35,205 nt of DNA from DATJBF01 sp035515475. Lineage in GTDB: Bacteria > Verrucomicrobiota > Verrucomicrobiia > Palsa-1439. The translations under genes were made by a program, and so were the position numbers. A model generated the notes under the pieces. That model saw nothing but the letters and a program-made list of their open reading frames with translations, had not been told where the DNA came from and did no database searches. Within the stretch, counting starts at the first letter, position 1, and every line of letters starts with the position of its first letter. This document shows positions 33,340 to 35,205 of this stretch, in pieces. The stretch spans positions 1-35,205 of the forward strand of contig DATJBF010000084.1 in assembly GCA_035515475.1 (NCBI GenBank). The letters are read 5' to 3'.

Positions 33340-34627
33340 GCCGGTCCAGGCGGTCGGAGCATCGGGCGACCGTGGCAACCCTGCCTGCCTCGAAAGCGAC
33401 GGAAGAGCGGCACGATGTTGGTGTTTTGCCAGCCTTACGCTGCAGGGGATCTATTCGAGCCCGTTTCAATTGGTACTAACGGTGTTGACAATGTCGGTGG
33501 GAGCGATGGCTCTGGCACTGACATTGTTCGTCGGGCGAGGAGCAACCGAACGGGTCTGGCAAGACGTGGAACAGATGATGGGGCAGTGGGTGATCGCCTA
33601 TTGCGACGCCGGCCTCGACCCCCAGTGGTTGGGAGGGCGGCCCCGACCGGATTTCACGGAATCAGAACTCCGGGAATTGAAGAACTACCTGCCGGAAGCG
33701 AAATGGGTTTGTCCCATCTACATGAGCGCACTTCCGGTCGTGTATGGCAGACGGAAGGTCGTCTTGCCGGTGGACGGTATCACTGACGAGGTCGCTGAAG
33801 AGCCGTTGTTTCGGCCACTGCGAGGACCGGGATTCTCCGCGTCGGCTCGGGCGGGTATGGCTTGGGAATGCATGGTGACCGAAACGGCCTCGCGGGAGTT
33901 TGGGATCGATATCGACCACCAACCGCTGCTGCTGGTGGGCGGTCAACCCTATCACGTTGTGGGCGTGGTACCGGATCCGCCGCGGATCGACACACGTTTT
34001 CAGGGCCGGGTGGTCGTGCCGTACCGGTCGGCCCGCATCTTGTGGATTCCGGTGGGCACGGTCGGTCACATTCTCGTCGCTTGGCGTCGGGTCCAAGACA
34101 TGGACCGGATCGCCGCTCGTCTCCGAAAAGGCCTGGATGAAATCCGCGGCCCCAACACTTATTACCTCTCGTCGTCGCAGTTTAGCATCGAGAAGAGCAA
34201 GGATCTGGTGGCGAACTTCATGTTGCTTGGGGCGGCTGAGTCGTTCTTCTGTATTCTGGTGGCCTCCATCGGGGTCCTCAACGTGATGCTCACCAGTGTC
34301 ACCCGCCGCGCACACGAGTTCTCCATCCGCCTTGCCATGGGGGCCAGCCGCCGTCAAATCCTCGGGTCGGTCATGCTCGAGAGCATCTTGATTGGCCTGT
34401 CTGGGGCCTTCCTTGGCGTTGCCGTTGCCGTGGCGGTGGCGCCACATTTGACCCGGTTGCTGGCGGCCCGGCTGCCGGAGGCCAGCCTGCTGGCCCCGTG
34501 CTATTGCAGCTCGGGCTTCCTTTACCCGTTGTGGGTGTGCTGCGTCTGCGGATTGGCAGCCGGCGTGTTGCCCGCGTTGCGGGCCGGCCAAGTGGATGTG
34601 CTGGCCACGCTGCGCACCGAAGGTTGA
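33332..34627 (+). CDS. MacB/FtsX-type ABC permease
   Basis: The 431-aa permease has a first membrane helix (about 48-70), a large periplasmic domain (about 75-285, MacB_PCD-like, with G-F-S-A-S-A-R-A-G-M and V-G-V-V-P-D-P-P), and three C-terminal helices in the FtsX domain (about 300-425) including V-L-N-V-M-L-T-S-V-T-R-R-A-H-E-F-S-I-R-L-A-M-G-A. That R-x-x-E-[FI]-x-I-R-x-A-x-G-A coupling motif is a hallmark of the family. It pairs with the preceding ATPase and HlyD-like adaptor as a MacAB- or DevBCA-like pump that pushes periplasmic substrates through the TolC-like channel. An ABC exporter gene starts 4 nt after its stop. Confidence 0.9.
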   Translation: MDEPVQAVGASGDRGNPACLESDGRAARCWCFASLTLQGIYSSPFQLVLTVLTMSVGAMALALTLFVGRGATERVWQDVEQMMGQWVIAYCDAGLDPQWLGGRPRPDFTESELRELKNYLPEAKWVCPIYMSALPVVYGRRKVVLPVDGITDEVAEEPLFRPLRGPGFSASARAGMAWECMVTETASREFGIDIDHQPLLLVGGQPYHVVGVVPDPPRIDTRFQGRVVVPYRSARILWIPVGTVGHILVAWRRVQDMDRIAARLRKGLDEIRGPNTYYLSSSQFSIEKSKDLVANFMLLGAAESFFCILVASIGVLNVMLTSVTRRAHEFSIRLAMGASRRQILGSVMLESILIGLSGAFLGVAVAVAVAPHLTRLLAARLPEASLLAPCYCSSGFLYPLWVCCVCGLAAGVLPALRAGQVDVLATLRTEG

Positions 34628-34631
34628 CTCC

Positions 34632-35205
34632 ATGAAGAACTACTGGCGTCTTCTTGGTTATCTCCGCCCGCACCTCCCGGCCGCGGGGTTTGTCGTTCTG
34701 CTGACCCTGGTGTCCGTCGCGGCACAGGGCGTGGAAATTTGGATCGCCGCGGACTTCCTCCAGAAGCTCCTGGCGGGCTCGTCCCTGTCAACGCAGACCT
34801 CAGGGGACTGGACTCTGCTTCGTCCGCTGGACGATCTGGCGAACGCCGTCCTGGCGCAACCAACGCCGTTCGGCACGATCGTCGCCGCCTCGGTGGCGTT
34901 GATCGCGACCCGTTTGGTAATTGGCGGCTTGCAAGTCTTGACGTATGTGATCATCTCCAGTGTCAGCCAGTCCATCCTGGCCAGAATCCGGAACAGCTTG
35001 TTTGATCGGCTGACGCGGCTGGACCTGTCGTTTTCCCAGCGCACGCGGCCGGGTGAGGTAGCCACCGTCTTTCTCCGAGATGTTGACCAGTTAAACGAGG
35101 CGATCTTCGACGTTTTGGATCGTGCGGCCATGCACCCGGTGCGGTTGGTCGCGGTCGTAATCATCATGCTGTCGCAATCCTGGATCTTGACGCTTTGGAT
35201 GGCGG
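34632..35205 (+). CDS. ABC exporter (type I TMD), truncated by window end
   Basis: The first 191 codons are present and the frame is still open at the edge. The N-terminus M-K-N-Y-W-R-L-L-G-Y-L-R-P-H is followed by a helix (about 16-45), a polar loop, and a second helix (about 85-115). The stretch Q-S-I-L-A-R-I-R-N-S-L-F-D-R-L-T-R-L-D-L then leads into the G-E-V-A-T-V-F-L-R-D-V-D-Q-L motif of MsbA/LmrA-like type I exporters. The ATPase domain must lie beyond the window. There is no N-terminal C39 peptidase domain, so a double-glycine leader would not be removed by this protein. It is the sixth annotated gene of the operon and probably moves a lipid, peptide or glycan from the cytoplasm. Confidence 0.88.
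   Translation, partial: MKNYWRLLGYLRPHLPAAGFVVLLTLVSVAAQGVEIWIAADFLQKLLAGSSLSTQTSGDWTLLRPLDDLANAVLAQPTPFGTIVAASVALIATRLVIGGLQVLTYVIISSVSQSILARIRNSLFDRLTRLDLSFSQRTRPGEVATVFLRDVDQLNEAIFDVLDRAAMHPVRLVAVVIIMLSQSWILTLWMA

Overview
The window is a GC-rich bacterial chromosome segment carrying about 33 supportable genes and one tRNA. The gene set suggests a Gram-negative soil or freshwater member of the PVC group, most likely Verrucomicrobiota. The clues are a DUF5069 protein, a lone PEP-CTERM protein, a GT4/GH130 pair, a TolC-type outer-membrane factor, a SufC-B-D-S operon and GTAGGG-type interspersed palindromes. No rRNA or other phylogenetic marker is present, so the assignment is an inference.

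Layout. 1-507 holds no convincing gene but carries a nested inverted repeat. 508-6499 is a stress and envelope region: a 56-aa basic protein, a low-affinity iron-permease-family protein, a NarL-type sensor kinase/response regulator pair (minus), a small lipoprotein, a DUF1328 membrane protein that appears to start with ACG, a CBS-domain protein, and then a plus-strand cluster (triple-BON protein, lmo0937-type peptide, a 74-aa membrane protein, a 122-aa helical protein). 6554-9762 holds a 2-hydroxyacid dehydrogenase and an msrB / four-TM protein / msrA operon with ATGA overlaps for repair of oxidised methionine outside the cytoplasm, then a DUF5069 gene. tRNA-Val(GAC) follows with its own promoter, directly trailed by a GIY-YIG gene and a peroxiredoxin with a strong terminator.

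11028-14263 is a two-gene carbohydrate unit: a GT4 glycosyltransferase with a large extra C-terminal domain, and a GH130 enzyme. A PEP-CTERM protein follows, flanked by an 11-bp hairpin and a terminator. Next is aconitase, with a TATAAT box almost touching its start codon, convergent with a SpoIIE-type phosphatase. The sufCBDS operon (20818-25581) is tightly coupled and preceded by a near-consensus promoter and a 25-bp dyad that looks like an Fe-S-responsive operator.

The last third contains a membrane-anchored coiled-coil protein, a small zinc-ribbon protein, a Tyr/Pro/Gly-rich exported protein, and from 28882 to beyond the window end a compact operon: TolC-like factor, NTP_transf_5 nucleotidyltransferase, HlyD-like adaptor, LolD/MacB-type ATPase, FtsX-type permease and a truncated ABC exporter. 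This export locus, with a nucleotidyltransferase of a kind found in peptide-modification clusters and uncharacterised small ORFs just upstream, is the best candidate for an undescribed system. Its cargo is not visible here.
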